Source of the DNA: Streptomyces sp. HSG2
Lineage (GTDB): Bacteria; Actinomycetota; Actinomycetes; Streptomycetales; Streptomycetaceae
Assembly (NCBI RefSeq): GCF_016598575.1
Contig: NZ_CP066801.1
Coordinates: 1,360,501-1,424,500 of the forward strand
DNA: 64,000 bases
Reading direction: 5' to 3'
Position numbers and translations under genes: made by a program. The first letter of the stretch is position 1, and each line of letters starts with the position of its first letter. Of this stretch, positions 49,118-59,040 are shown piece after piece. The notes beneath the pieces are model-generated. The model worked only from the letters and a program-made list of their open reading frames with translations. It made no database searches and had not been told where the DNA came from.

Positions 49118-49525
49118 GAAGGGTCCTTCCCTGGAGCGGACGTCGGCCTGTCTGGCTCGGCGACCGGTTGTGCTGTCCGGCTTCGGTTCTTGCTGTCCGA
49201 ACCGCGCCGGGGCGGTGGTCCGCCTCTGCGGCGGAAGAGATTTCCGGTGATGGCGCTTCCGTGCGCCGCGGCACCCAGTGTCTGTGTCACGCGGCGTGGT
49301 GGCACCGGCTCCGGAGCGTGCCCGGTGGGCCACTCAGTGTCGGTGTAGGCCGTACTGCCCGCGTACGGCATCCACCACACAGGGCGACTTGGGGAGCTCC
49401 CGGAAGAATGTCTGTCCCGGAGGGGGACACGAGGCACCTCGCCATGGTGAGGTCGGGTGCGGACTTGAGGTTAACACTACCGGATCCAACAAACATTCCC
49501 CCTCTCGTCGTCCGGCAACCGTGTG
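49118..49525. promoter_or_regulatory. rho leader and thrB end
   Basis: A 408-base gap. A minus-strand TAGTGT at 49474-49479 could be a -10, giving a leader of about 350 bases before rho. Long leaders allow Rho to autoregulate, as known in other bacteria; here it is inference. No coding sequence is seen. Confidence 0.4.
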
Positions 49526-50443
49526 TCAAGGGGCCAGCGGCAGGACACTGGCCCCGCGTCGGTCCAGGTCCAGTCGATTCGCGGCCCAGTCCCGACCGGC
49601 GAGGGCCTCGACCTTGTCGGCGGTGTCCGCGTCGGCCAGGGCCATGACGGTGGGCCCCGCGCCGGAGATCACGGCGGGCACCCCGTCGGCCCTCAGGCGC
49701 TCCACGAGCGCGGCGCTCTCCGGCATGGCGGGCGCGCGGTAGTCCTGGTGGAGTCGGTCCTCCGTGGCCGGGAGCAGGAGTTCCGGACGGCGTGTCAGCG
49801 CCTCGACGAGCAGGGCGGCGCGACCGGCGTTGGCTGCGGCGTCGACATGCGGGACGGCGCGCGGCAGCAGACCGCGCGCCGTCTCCGTGAGAACGGGCTT
49901 GCCGGGGACGAAAACCACCGGAACGACGGAATCGTCGGGGTCCATCCTGATCGCCCGGGCCGTTCCGCCCTCCATCCAGGACAGTGTGAACCCGCCCAGC
50001 AGGCAGGCCGCGACGTTGTCGGGGTGCCCCTCGATCTCCGTGGCGAGGTCGAGGGCGGCGGCATCGCCGAGCCGCGTCTCCCCGCCTATCGTCACGGCGC
50101 GGGCGGCGACGATGCCGGCGCAGATGGCGGCGGAGGAGGAGCCGAGGCCGCGGCCGTGCGGGACACGGTTGGCGCAGACGATCTCCAATCCGCGCGGTTG
50201 GCCGCCGAGGACGTCGAAGGCGGCGCGCAGGGAGCGGACGAGGAGGTGCCGCTCGTCGCGCGGCAGGGTGTCCTCGCCCTCCCCGGCGATGTCGATGTGC
50301 AGCCCGGAGTCGGCCACCCGGACGACCACGTCGTCGTACAGACCCAGCGCGAGGCCGAGGGCGTCGAAGCCCGGGCCGAGGTTGGCGCTGGTGGCGGGGA
50401 CGCGCACCCGGACGGCGGCGGCGCGGAACGCTGGACCGGCCAT
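49526..50443 (-). CDS. thrB: Homoserine kinase
   Basis: A 305-residue GHMP kinase: VRVPATSANLGPGFDALGLA at the start and the ATP loop VPHGRGLGSSSAAI. It phosphorylates homoserine for threonine synthesis. ATG 50443 follows AAGGAG. thrC and hom are upstream on the same strand. Confidence 0.95.
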   Translation of the reverse strand: MAGPAFRAAAVRVRVPATSANLGPGFDALGLALGLYDDVVVRVADSGLHIDIAGEGEDTLPRDERHLLVRSLRAAFDVLGGQPRGLEIVCANRVPHGRGLGSSSAAICAGIVAARAVTIGGETRLGDAAALDLATEIEGHPDNVAACLLGGFTLSWMEGGTARAIRMDPDDSVVPVVFVPGKPVLTETARGLLPRAVPHVDAAANAGRAALLVEALTRRPELLLPATEDRLHQDYRAPAMPESAALVERLRADGVPAVISGAGPTVMALADADTADKVEALAGRDWAANRLDLDRRGASVLPLAP

Positions 50444-50836
50444 CGCTCGTTGACTCTCCTTGAGCTGCGTGATGGTCGAATGACTTGCGAGAACGTGCGG
50501 TGGGGTACGGGGGGGGACTTCGGGGATCCGGACCACCGCTCGCTCGGGGACGGTCGGCCGTGCCCCGGCCGCCGACCGGGCATGGAGACGGCGAGGCCCG
50601 CTCCCGATGCCAGACGGGTACGGCGGACCGTTCGGTACAGCCTATCGAAGGAAAGTTGACGGACGACATAGGGCGCACAGGAGGCGCACGATGCGTGTCG
50701 CGAGCCCGGTGTGCAACCCCCACGTGGACCCTCCCCGGTCGGGGGTCTCCCTACGCCTCCCTACGCCCGATCGGGGGACGCGGGGCCGCGCCCCGGGCGT
50801 ACGGGGAGGGGCACGGCGCCCGTACGACCCGCTCGT
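50444..50836. other. Intergenic region between thrC and thrB
   Basis: A 393-base gap with no visible gene. A terminator-type hairpin follows thrC (50798-50826). A minus-strand TAGGCT near 50639-50644 might be a thrB -10, with a leader of about 190 bases. A tandem CCCTACGCCT duplicate lies near 50750-50770. Confidence 0.4.
50798..50826 (-). terminator. Hairpin after thrC
   Basis: CGTACGGG (50798-50805) and CCCGTACG (50819-50826) pair; it lies 11 bases after the thrC stop. Confidence 0.5.
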
Positions 50837-51895
50837 TCAGGCCAGGCCGAGGTGCTCGGCCGCCGTCGCCGCGTCGACCGGGACGGCGACCGGCTGGGGG
50901 GCTCCGGCGACGGCCCAGTCGGGGTCCTTGAGCCCGTTGCCGGTGACGGTGCAGACGACGGTCTGACCCGGGTCGACCCGGCCCTGTTCGGCCGCCTTCA
51001 GCAGCCCGGCCACCGAGGCGGCGGAGGCGGGCTCGACAAACACCCCCTCCTGCGCGGCCAACAGCCGGTAGGCGCGCAGAATCTCACGATCCGTCACCTC
51101 GCTGATCGTCCCCCCGGACTCGTCACGAGCCTCCAGGGCCCGCGACCAGGAGGCCGGGTTCCCGATCCGGATGGCGGTGGCCACGGTGGTGGGCTCCTTG
51201 ACCACCTCGCCCCGCACGATGGGGGCACTGCCGGAGGCCTGGAAGCCCCACATGCGGGGGGTACGGCCGGCGACGCCGTCCGCGGCGTACTCGCGGTATC
51301 CCTTCCAGTACGCGGTGATGTTCCCGGCGTTGCCCACCGGCAGGACGTGGATGTCGGGCGCGTCGCCGAGCATGTCCACGATCTCGAAGGCCGCCGTCTT
51401 CTGCCCTTCGATGCGCACCGGGTTGACCGAATTGACCAACGACACCGGATAGTCCTCGCTCAGGGCGCGCGCGAGGGCGAGGCAGTCGTCGAAGTTCCCG
51501 TCGACCTGGAGGATCTTGGCCCCGTGCACGAGCGCCTGCCCCATCTTGCCGAGAGCGATCTTGCCCTGGGGGACCAGCACCGCGGCGACCATGCCGGCCC
51601 GCACCCCGTACGCGGCGGCGCTCGCGGAGGTGTTGCCGGTGGAGGCGCAGATGACGGCCTTGGCCCCCTCCTCCTTCGCCTTGCTGATGGCCATGGTCAT
51701 GCCCCGGTCCTTGAAGGACCCGGTCGGGTTGGCCCCCTCCACCTTCAGGTGGACCTCGCAGCCCGTGCGAGCGGAGAGCACCCGGGCGGGCACGAGCGGG
51801 GTACCGCCCTCGCGCAACGTCACGACCGGCGTGGTGGGGGACACCGGCAGCCGGTCCCGGTACTCCTCGATGATTCCGCGCCACTGGTGGGTCAT
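50837..51895 (-). CDS. thrC: Threonine synthase
   Basis: A 352-residue PLP enzyme. The PLP lysine lies in [29 protein letters not shown] and [13 protein letters not shown] bind phosphate. It converts O-phosphohomoserine to threonine. It begins six bases after the hom stop, so hom-thrC are cotranscribed. Confidence 0.95.
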   Translation of the reverse strand: MTHQWRGIIEEYRDRLPVSPTTPVVTLREGGTPLVPARVLSARTGCEVHLKVEGANPTGSFKDRGMTMAISKAKEEGAKAVICASTGNTSASAAAYGVRAGMVAAVLVPQGKIALGKMGQALVHGAKILQVDGNFDDCLALARALSEDYPVSLVNSVNPVRIEGQKTAAFEIVDMLGDAPDIHVLPVGNAGNITAYWKGYREYAADGVAGRTPRMWGFQASGSAPIVRGEVVKEPTTVATAIRIGNPASWSRALEARDESGGTISEVTDREILRAYRLLAAQEGVFVEPASAASVAGLLKAAEQGRVDPGQTVVCTVTGNGLKDPDWAVAGAPQPVAVPVDAATAAEHLGLA

Positions 51896-51901
51896 CGCTC
51901 G

Positions 51902-53194
51902 TTACTCTCCTTCAACCCGCATCATGCCGGCGACACCACGCACGGTGTCGAGCTTGCTGAGCGCCGCCACGGTGGCGGCCAGCGCCGCGTCGGGGGCGCG
52001 GTGCGTGACGACGACGAGGGACGCCTCGCCGTCCTTGCCCTGCTGGCGCACCGTGTCGATGGACACGCCGTGCTCGGCGAAGACGGTCGCGACCTGGGCG
52101 AGCACACCGGGCTTGTCGGCGACCTCCAGGCTGATGTGGTAGCGCGTGACCGCCTCGCCCATCGTGGAGACGGGCAGCGCGGTGTAGGCGGACTCACCGG
52201 GGCCGAGAGCGCCGCCGAGCCGGTTGCGGCAGACGGCGACCAGGTCGCCGAGCACGGCGGAGGCGGTGGGCGATCCGCCCGCGCCGGGACCGTAGAACAT
52301 CAACTGTCCCGCCGCGTCCGACTCCACGAACACCGCGTTGTAGGCACCGCGGACGCCGGCCAGCGGGTGGTCGAGCGGAATCATCGCGGGGTGGACCCGA
52401 GCCGTGACGGAGGCGCCGTCCTCGGCCCGCTCGCAGATGGCGAGCAGCTTGATGGTGCGGCCCGTCTGCCGCGCGGAGACGAAGTCGGCGGCGGTGACCT
52501 CGGTCATGCCCTCGCGGTGGACGTCGTCGAGACGCACCCGGGTGTGGAAGGCGATCCCGGCGAGGATGGCGGCCTTCGCCGCCGCGTCGAAGCCCTCCAC
52601 GTCCGCCGTGGGGTCGGCCTCCGCGTAGCCCAGGGCGGTCGCCTCGTCGAGGGCCTCCTGGTAGCCGGCGCCGGTGGAGTCCATCTTGTCGAGGATGAAG
52701 TTGGTGGTGCCGTTGACGATCCCCAGCACACGGTTGACCTTGTCACCGGCCAGGGACTCGCGCAGCGGGCGGACCAGCGGGATCGCGCCGGCCACCGCGG
52801 CCTCGTAGTAGAGGTCCCTGCCGTGTTCCTCCGCCGAAGCGTGCAGCGCCGCGCCGTCCTGGGCCAGCAGGGCCTTGTTGGCGGAGACGACCGACGCGCC
52901 GTGGGCGAAGGCGGTGGTGATCAACGTCCGGGCCGGCTCGATCCCCCCGATCACCTCGACGACGACGTCCAGGTCACCGCGTTCGACGAGAGCGGTGGCG
53001 TCGGTGGTGACCAGCGCGGGGTCGACCCCCTCACGCACGCGGTCGGGTCGCCGCACGGCGACCCCGACCAGTTCCAGCGGGGCACCGACACGGGCGGCGA
53101 GGTCGTCGGCGTGCGTCGTCATGATGCGCGCCACCTCTGAGCCGACCACTCCACAGCCCAGCAGCGCCACCTTCAGCGGACGCGTACGCATCAT
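51902..53194 (-). CDS. hom: Homoserine dehydrogenase
   Basis: A 430-residue enzyme: NAD(P) motif LGCGVVGSEVARI, the substrate region IVNGTTNFILDKM and a C-terminal ACT domain (YHISLEVADKPGVLAQVATV), which allows threonine feedback. It reduces aspartate semialdehyde to homoserine. ATG 53194 follows GAGG. It is downstream of lysA across a 374-base gap, so it has its own promoter. Confidence 0.95.
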   Translation of the reverse strand: MMRTRPLKVALLGCGVVGSEVARIMTTHADDLAARVGAPLELVGVAVRRPDRVREGVDPALVTTDATALVERGDLDVVVEVIGGIEPARTLITTAFAHGASVVSANKALLAQDGAALHASAEEHGRDLYYEAAVAGAIPLVRPLRESLAGDKVNRVLGIVNGTTNFILDKMDSTGAGYQEALDEATALGYAEADPTADVEGFDAAAKAAILAGIAFHTRVRLDDVHREGMTEVTAADFVSARQTGRTIKLLAICERAEDGASVTARVHPAMIPLDHPLAGVRGAYNAVFVESDAAGQLMFYGPGAGGSPTASAVLGDLVAVCRNRLGGALGPGESAYTALPVSTMGEAVTRYHISLEVADKPGVLAQVATVFAEHGVSIDTVRQQGKDGEASLVVVTHRAPDAALAATVAALSKLDTVRGVAGMMRVEGE

Positions 53195-53568
53195 CCGACC
53201 TCGTTTCCTCTGACCGTAGACGGTGGAACCAGTCTCACTCACCGGACGGCGTTTTCCGCCGTTGTTCCGGATTGTGAGACGGTTGTTCCATTTTCGTGCG
53301 TGCCCGGTGGCACAGGGGTCCACGCCCGCGAAGCCGCCCGTCGGAGCCCGCCACACGCGCTCCCCTCCCGAAGGCGCCGCACCGAACCCGGGGCGACACC
53401 AACCGGCGCGGGCCGACCGGACACCGGCAGTATCGCGCCCCCGCCGATGAGCCCGGACACCGGTCCCTCCCGAAGGTCGGGACCGGAGCGGACGGACCGA
53501 CCGGCGGGCCCGGGGAACGCCCGGCGGACCCGACACGACCCCACGGGGACACCGGACACCGCCGGAGA
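53195..53568. promoter_or_regulatory. Intergenic region upstream of hom-thrC
   Basis: A 374-base gap. Near 53235-53290 is a relatively AT-rich segment with two copies of GGAACAACSG on the minus strand and a CGGCG-GAAAA-CGCCG hairpin about 50 bases before hom; these may be control elements. The remainder has no visible gene. Confidence 0.4.
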
Positions 53569-54960
53569 TCAACCGACGTCGAGACGGAGCAGGTCCTCCT
53601 CGGTCTCCCGTCGCAGGATCGCGCGCGACTGGCCGTCCCGCACCGCCACCACCGGCGGACGCGGCACCTGGTTGTAGTTGCTGGCCATGGACCGGCAGTA
53701 CGCCCCCGTCGCCGGCACCGCGAGGAGGTCCCCGGGCGCCAGGTCGTCCGGCAGAAACGCGTCCTTGACCACGATGTCCCCACTCTCGCAGTGCTTGCCC
53801 ACGACACGGGCGAGCATCGGCCCGGCGTCGGAGGCCCGGGAGGCCAGGGCAACGCTGTACTCGGCGTCGTACAACGCCGTGCGGATGTTGTCGGACATCC
53901 CGCCGTCCACGGAGACGTACGTCCGCAGGCCGTCGAGCCGCTTGACGGTGCCCACCTCGTAGAGGGTGAACGCCGTCGGCCCGGCGATGGCCCGACCCGG
54001 CTCCACGGAGATCCTCGGCGTCCTCAGCCCCGCCGCCTCGCACTCACGGGTGACGATCTCCCCGAGCGCCTTGGCGATCTCGTGCGGCTCACGGGGATCG
54101 TCGTCGCTGGTGTAGGCGATCCCCAGACCACCACCGAGATCGATCTCCGGCAGCTCGACCCCGTGCTCGTCCCGGATCTCCCTCAACAACCCCACCACGC
54201 GGTGCGCCGCCACCTCGAAGCCGGACATGTCGAAGATCTGCGATCCGATGTGCGAGTGGATGCCGACCAACTCCAGGCCGTCCAGCCGCAGCGCCCGCCG
54301 TACGGCCTCCGCCGCCTGACCGCCGGCCAGCGGGATGCCGAACTTCTGATCCTCATGGGCGGTGGCGATGAACTCGTGGGTGTGCGCCTCGACACCCACG
54401 GTGATCCTGATCTGGGCCCGCTGCCTCCTGCCCAGGGACTCGGCCACGTGCGCGACACGGACGATCTCCTGGAACGAGTCCAGGACGACCCGGCCCACAC
54501 CGGCCCGCACCGCGCGCTCGATCTCCTCGGACGACTTGTTGTTGCCGTGGAACGCGATCCGCTCGGCGGGCATCCCGGCGGACAACGCGGTGGTCAGCTC
54601 ACCCCCGGAACACACGTCGAGATTGAGCCCCTCCTCGTCCAACCACCGCACCACGGCCCGGGACAGGAAGGCCTTGCCCGCGTAGAACACGTCCGCGTCC
54701 TCCCCGAACGCGGCGCGCCAGGCCCGGGCACGGGCGCGGAAGTCGTCCTCGTCGAGGACGTACGCGGGCGTCCCGTACTCCTCGGCGATCTCGGTGACCG
54801 TCCGACCCCCGACGGTGACGACGCCATCGGCGTCGCGGGCGACGGTCCGAGCCCAGACCTTGGGGTCGAGGTGGTTCAGATCTGCGGGCGGCGCCGAATA
54901 GTGGCCCTCGGGCAGGACGTCTGCGTGGCGGGGCCCGGCGGGGTGGGCGGAACGGCTCAT
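53569..54960 (-). CDS. lysA: Diaminopimelate decarboxylase
   Basis: A 463-residue fold III PLP enzyme. [12 protein letters not shown] holds the PLP lysine and [26 protein letters not shown] and [12 protein letters not shown] are the glycine-rich and substrate motifs. It makes L-lysine from meso-diaminopimelate. It follows nrtL by 48 bases and is probably in the same operon. Confidence 0.95.
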   Translation of the reverse strand: MSRSAHPAGPRHADVLPEGHYSAPPADLNHLDPKVWARTVARDADGVVTVGGRTVTEIAEEYGTPAYVLDEDDFRARARAWRAAFGEDADVFYAGKAFLSRAVVRWLDEEGLNLDVCSGGELTTALSAGMPAERIAFHGNNKSSEEIERAVRAGVGRVVLDSFQEIVRVAHVAESLGRRQRAQIRITVGVEAHTHEFIATAHEDQKFGIPLAGGQAAEAVRRALRLDGLELVGIHSHIGSQIFDMSGFEVAAHRVVGLLREIRDEHGVELPEIDLGGGLGIAYTSDDDPREPHEIAKALGEIVTRECEAAGLRTPRISVEPGRAIAGPTAFTLYEVGTVKRLDGLRTYVSVDGGMSDNIRTALYDAEYSVALASRASDAGPMLARVVGKHCESGDIVVKDAFLPDDLAPGDLLAVPATGAYCRSMASNYNQVPRPPVVAVRDGQSRAILRRETEEDLLRLDVG

Positions 54961-55008
54961 GGCTCTTGGCTTCCCTCGGAGGAACAGGGGGTTCAGAGAA
55001 TCTGAGGA

Positions 55009-56412
55009 TCAGAGATGGTCGGGTGCGGTGACGCCGAGCAGGGACAGGCCGCCGGCCAGCACCAGCCCGACGGCTTCGGCGAGCGCCAGTCGGGCACGGT
55101 GGGCGGCCGAGGGTTTCTCGGCGCCCCGTGGCAAGACGTCGGCGAGGAGTGGCGGCACGGCGTCGGCGACGGTGACGAGATGCCGTGCGAGCCGGTCGGG
55201 GGCCTGCCGGCGGGCGGCGGAGGCGAGGACGCGGGGGTGGTCGGCGAGGAGGGCCAGGAGACCGGCGTGGTCGGCGATCACCTCGGCTACGGGCCGGTCC
55301 GGTAGCCCCGGGGTCGGGGCGGGCCGGGGGTGTCCCGGGAGACCGGGGCGCGCGGTCGGCCGGTACCCGCGCGGCGGGCCGGAGAGGACGGCCGAGCCGT
55401 CGCCGGCCTCCGCTTCGATCGTCTCGCCACGGTCGGGGAGGGACGCTTCTCCAAGGCCTCGACGCCCGGCGCGCGGGTCCGCCACGCGCGCGACGCGGGC
55501 CGCGGGGTCGGGTGCCGGCCTCGGGCCGGGTGAGGTGGCGGACTCGGGGATCCCACCGACGTCGGAGTCGGCGTCGGGGCCCGATGCCCGGACGAAACCG
55601 AGATCCGGACCGAACCCCAGATCGGCGGCGTTGCGGATCAGGGCGCGTATCCGGGCGTGCGCGTACCGGACGCGGAACAGCGGGTTGGACTCTCGTTGCG
55701 CCAGGTGGACGGCGTCCGCTCGGGCTTGGTCGTGCGCCGCGGGGTGCAACAGGGCCCACCGTGCGGCGTCCCGCCCCAGGGGCAGTGGATCCCCGGACAC
55801 CGGCACCGGCCTGACGACGCGGTCCGTCGGCGCGCCCACGACGTCGACATCGACGCCCAGCACCGTCCGCCACTCCGGCGGCGGAGCCGCCGCGCACCGG
55901 GTCAGGACGGACACCCCCTGGGCGCGGAGGAGCCGGGCAACCGAGTCCATGACGACGACCGCCCGGACCTCGCACGGCGCGTGGAGTCCGACGGCGCCGC
56001 CGGAACCCCGGAAGGCACCCGCGGAGTCCGTGTCCGGGGTGGGGCGTGCCTCGGGCGCCTCGGGCGTCCGGGCGAAGCCGTACCGCGATCCGTGCAGCAG
56101 GATCTCCCGGACGAGCGCGACGGCCGCGGTGTCGTCCAGGCTGATGTTGAGGAAACCCGGTCCGCTGATCCGCACCTCGGCGACACCGGGGGCCTCGACG
56201 AGGTGGGCGCGGACCACCTCGGCCACCTCGCGGGCCGATCGGCCGGCCGGACCGGCGAGTTGCAGGGCGACGGCCGTGGCGAAGTCGCCGCTCCCCCCTG
56301 GTCCGGGCGTGGTGAGCACGGCCCGCTTCGGCACACTCACGGGGAGCTCTCCCGCCTCGGCGGCACGCCGCACGGCGTCCAGCACGGTTCGGGAGAGCTC
56401 GACGGGGGTCAC
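55009..56412 (-). CDS. nrtL: ArgS-related anticodon-binding protein without catalytic core (NrtL)
   Basis: A 467-residue protein built from pieces of arginyl-tRNA synthetase. Residues 1-105 resemble the ArgRS N-terminal domain (FATAVALQLAGPAGRSARE, EVRISGPGFLNISL); the C-terminal half has the RVRYAHARIRALIRNA and DALR-type regions that hold the tRNA. The catalytic Rossmann core with HIGH and KMSKS is missing, so aminoacylation is unlikely. The GTG 56412 lies six bases after TACGCT, suggesting a leaderless mRNA. It is near tRNA-Arg(CCG) and just upstream of lysA; a role in tRNA sensing or transfer is speculation. Confidence 0.8.
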   Translation of the reverse strand: MTPVELSRTVLDAVRRAAEAGELPVSVPKRAVLTTPGPGGSGDFATAVALQLAGPAGRSAREVAEVVRAHLVEAPGVAEVRISGPGFLNISLDDTAAVALVREILLHGSRYGFARTPEAPEARPTPDTDSAGAFRGSGGAVGLHAPCEVRAVVVMDSVARLLRAQGVSVLTRCAAAPPPEWRTVLGVDVDVVGAPTDRVVRPVPVSGDPLPLGRDAARWALLHPAAHDQARADAVHLAQRESNPLFRVRYAHARIRALIRNAADLGFGPDLGFVRASGPDADSDVGGIPESATSPGPRPAPDPAARVARVADPRAGRRGLGEASLPDRGETIEAEAGDGSAVLSGPPRGYRPTARPGLPGHPRPAPTPGLPDRPVAEVIADHAGLLALLADHPRVLASAARRQAPDRLARHLVTVADAVPPLLADVLPRGAEKPSAAHRARLALAEAVGLVLAGGLSLLGVTAPDHL

Positions 56413-56531
56413 GTGACCAGCGTATGGGAGGAAGGGGACAGGTGTGTCGCCCGGGCCTGGCGGCGGTCCGGCATGTGGACAGAGGCCGACGAAAATCGAC
56501 CGGCCCTCGCGGGAGAAACGGGACGCCGTCG

Positions 56532-56972
56532 CTAGCCGGCCCACTCCGCGGGCGGTGCGCTGGACCAGGGAGCGGCCACCCCGCCCGCTTCCCCGGTTCC
56601 ACGCGAACGAAGCCGCCCGACGAGGCGCACCAGCTCGGCGGGCTCGAAGGGTTTGGGCAGGAACGCGTCCACCCCCGCCTCGACCCCGGCATCGACCTCT
56701 CCCGGGGTGCAGGCACTGATCACGGCGAGCGGCAGAGAGCTGGTTCGCGGGTCGGCACGCAGCCGGGCGGCGGTGGTGAGGCCGTCGAGTCGAGGCATGA
56801 CGACATCGAGAGTCACGACGTGCGGCCGAACACGATGCACGACTTCCAGACACTCGGCACCATCGGCAGCGGTCACCACCTCGAACCCCTCCAGTTCGAG
56901 ATTGACCCTGATCAACTGCCGGATGACCCTGTTGTCGTCGACCACAAGGATTCGGCCCGCGGCGCCTGGCAC
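56532..56972 (-). CDS. Stand-alone receiver-domain response regulator
   Basis: A 146-residue single receiver domain (CheY-like): VVDDNRVIRQL with D12/D13, phosphorylated D56 in VVTLDVVMPRLDG and K107 in FLPKPFEP. No output domain follows. GTG 56972 lies six bases after a TACTCT box (leaderless). An orphan receiver is typical at this place next to the tRNA in Streptomyces. The partner kinase is elsewhere. Confidence 0.9.
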   Translation of the reverse strand: MPGAAGRILVVDDNRVIRQLIRVNLELEGFEVVTAADGAECLEVVHRVRPHVVTLDVVMPRLDGLTTAARLRADPRTSSLPLAVISACTPGEVDAGVEAGVDAFLPKPFEPAELVRLVGRLRSRGTGEAGGVAAPWSSAPPAEWAG

Positions 56973-57140
56973 AACTAGAGAGTAAGTCCACTCCGGCCGC
57001 CGCGTCCCGGTTTTGCCCACTTCCACACCCGGGGGCCCACCGGCCCCTGCCCCGGCCACCGAGCACGCGGTCCTGACCACGCTGATCGAGCTGGTAGTGT
57101 TCTACCCGTCGCCGCGAGCAACAGCCCGGGCGACGAGGAA

Positions 57141-57212
57141 GCCCCCGTAGCTCAGGGGATAGAGCAACGGCCTCCGGAGCCGTGTGCGCAGGTTCGAATC
57201 CTGCCGGGGGCA
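57141..57212 (+). tRNA. tRNA-Arg (anticodon CCG)
   Basis: A cloverleaf of 72 bases: acceptor GCCCCCG pairs with CGGGGGC, D arm, anticodon loop with CCG at 57174-57176, and T arm GGTTCGAATCC. The discriminator is A; CCA is not encoded. It decodes CGG. Confidence 0.93.
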
Positions 57213-57265
57213 CTCGCCCAGGATCAGCAGAAATCAAGCGCTGACCAGGACGGATGCCGACAGAA

Positions 57266-57300
57266 GAGGGCGGGAGTCAGTCTCACTGACTCCCGCCCTC
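57266..57300 (+). terminator. Terminator after tRNA-Arg
   Basis: GAGGGCGGGAGTCAGT (57266-57281), CTC loop and ACTGACTCCCGCCCTC (57285-57300): a perfect 16-bp stem. Confidence 0.9.
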
Positions 57301-58200
57301 TCGCTCTCTCAGAGTTCGCGGCGCACCTCCGACACACTGCCGGAGCCACTCCCTCCTGGCAGAGGTGGGCAACCCCGCGTCGCTTCGCGTGTCATCCTCG
57401 GGCCACGCTTCGACAGATCATCCAGCTCCCGATTCGCGTCGCGCGCCGTCCCGATGAGGCTCGCAGAGCTTCGAGTCAGAGACGCGAGGCCAATGCGAGG
57501 CACCCCCCGAGCCTTCACCAGGCGCCATCTTGGGCTTCACACCAACGCCAAGCAGGTCTTGGCGACCCTTCGCGCAGCCCACGCCGAGCGCGTTGTGGCA
57601 GGAGTGTCTCTGTTCGACGAGCGGGGGGGTTCTTCGTGTACGGCGTGTGACTCGCGGCGGGGTAGGGGCAGGCAGCGGATGGCTTGTCGTTGATCGAGGA
57701 GGGTACGTGCCGTCGGTGTCGGGGTTGATGTGGTGGCACCGGGCGCCCGCGAGGCAGGAGTTGGAGCCTTGGGCTGAGGTCCTGGGACAGGCTCAGCGGA
57801 GCGGATGTCACGCGGGAACGGGTCGAGTGGGCACGGGTGGGGCGTGAGGAACTCGTGTCGGTGCCGACCGCGGAGAGCGTGGTGACGCCGCCGGTTTCCG
57901 TACCGTCCGGTGGCCGGACGGCTGTCGCTGACGAAGCCGTCTTGCCCGACCGAGCGCCGCAAAGGCCTCGACCCGGACTCCGTGGCGGGCGAACGCCTTC
58001 GCCAGCGCCGGGCCCTGGTCTACGCTTCGACCCACAGCAGCTTCGGCAGCCGGCCCGGCTTGTCCATGAACGTTTCCGGCGGGGAAGGGCGGCCTCGCGG
58101 TCGTGGACGTCCGCGATGGTCACCGTCACCTCGAGGAGCGGCCCTCGGTGTCGGTCAGGGTTCGACGCCTGCTCCCGTCGCGTGACTTGCCCACCGGCCA
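57301..58200. other. Degenerate region without an intact gene
   Basis: About 900 bases after the tRNA terminator with no gene that I would accept. Short open stretches exist on both strands but lack ribosome binding sites and recognisable domains. A possible transposase relic is listed separately. This is the start of the non-conserved segment. Confidence 0.5.
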
Positions 58201-58201
58201 A
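58085..58201 (-). pseudogene. Possible relic of an IS5-type transposase
   Basis: On the minus strand the sequence translates to LLEVTVTIADVHDREAAL, resembling a conserved stretch of IS5-family DDE transposases. It is short and the neighbouring frames shift, so no transposase can be read through. If correct, it marks an older insertion upstream of the secreted-protein cassette. Confidence 0.35.
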
Positions 58202-58245
58202 AGAACCCAGAAAAAGCCCGAATCATGATAGAACCCGGTTGATCT

Positions 58246-58274
58246 TGACATTTGATGAACATCTGAGCAGGGAA
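58246..58274 (+). promoter_or_regulatory. Candidate promoter of the secreted-protein gene
   Basis: A perfect TTGACA at 58246-58251; the best -10 at 17-base spacing is CAGGGA (58269-58274), a weak match. The palindrome GATGAACATC lies in the spacer. The AT-rich 58200-58280 segment contrasts with the surroundings. Confidence 0.4.
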
Positions 58275-58393
58275 TGTGACGCCCGCCACGGCATGGGGCG
58301 GTTGGGCCTGATGTGATCATTCGTGACCAGACGGCCACAGCACCTGCGAGCAACGCGAAGTGCTGGGGGATGGCCGCGACAAATGGAGATCAC

Positions 58394-58954
58394 GTGCACA
58401 AGCGCTTCATGACCATCACCGCTTCCTGCGGACTCGCGCTGGCGGTCGTGGCGCCCGCCGCCACGGCCCTCGCGGTGGCCGGCGACGACCCGATCGCCGT
58501 CGGTGAGGACGGGCAGATGGTCCAGGCGGAGCAGCTGAGCCCGGAACAACTGGCGGCCTTCACCAACCAGCCGGTTGCGGAGGGATTCGACGTCTCGGGG
58601 GAGGAAGCCGGAGCCAGTTCGGTGCGGGCCGCCGCCACAACCAGGTACCGGAAGGCACAGTACAAGCGGGGCAGTTCACTGATGTGGACCCGTGACACCG
58701 TGTACTTCGGCTACAACGGGAGCAAGGTCACGTCCTCGAAGGGCTGGCAGGAGAGCGGGCACGTCTTCCCGAATATCGCGAAGAACAACGGGATCAAGCG
58801 GTACCACACCACCTCGTCGACTCACAAGTGGCGTGCGAAAGACACCATCGGTGCCGGGGTCCCCACGCCTTGGGGCGATGTGAAGGCGTACTCGACGGAT
58901 TACACGCACTACTTCTCGGGTGGCAAGTCCGGGGCCTGGAACTGGAAGGGCTAA
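58394..58954 (+). CDS. Secreted aromatic-rich small protein with acidic propeptide (bacteriocin-like)
   Basis: A 186-residue preproprotein. It starts at GTG 58394 with GGAG five bases upstream. Residues 1-27 form a signal peptide (HKRFMTITASCGLALAVVAP then ATALA). Residues 28-80 are acidic (VAGDDPIAVGEDG, FDVSGEEAG). From residue 84 the protein is basic and rich in Trp, Tyr, Ser, Lys and Gly (TTRYRKAQYKRG, VYFGYNGSKVTSSKGW, YHTTSSTHKWRAKD, SGAWNWKG), with six Trp and no Cys outside the signal. I do not recognise the family; it loosely recalls lactococcin 972-type bacteriocins in size, export and composition. An ABC ATPase and permease follow directly, suggesting export or self-protection. Confidence 0.65.
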   Translation: MHKRFMTITASCGLALAVVAPAATALAVAGDDPIAVGEDGQMVQAEQLSPEQLAAFTNQPVAEGFDVSGEEAGASSVRAAATTRYRKAQYKRGSSLMWTRDTVYFGYNGSKVTSSKGWQESGHVFPNIAKNNGIKRYHTTSSTHKWRAKDTIGAGVPTPWGDVKAYSTDYTHYFSGGKSGAWNWKG

Positions 58955-59040
58955 GGTTTCACGTACGAGTGCGGTAAGCGGCCGGGGCGCCTGTGGATAC
59001 TCCGACGCCCGGTCGTCGCGCCGTACACGGGATGTCACCG

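Noticed and set aside
57515..58201. Intact 228-codon gene on the minus strand
   Set aside because: Low-complexity Arg/Pro/Ser sequence, no ribosome binding site, and only a short transposase-like stretch that other frames would have to complete.
58394..58954. Definite lactococcin 972 family bacteriocin
   Set aside because: Size and export fit, but the family's characteristic motifs do not align well enough; left as unassigned.
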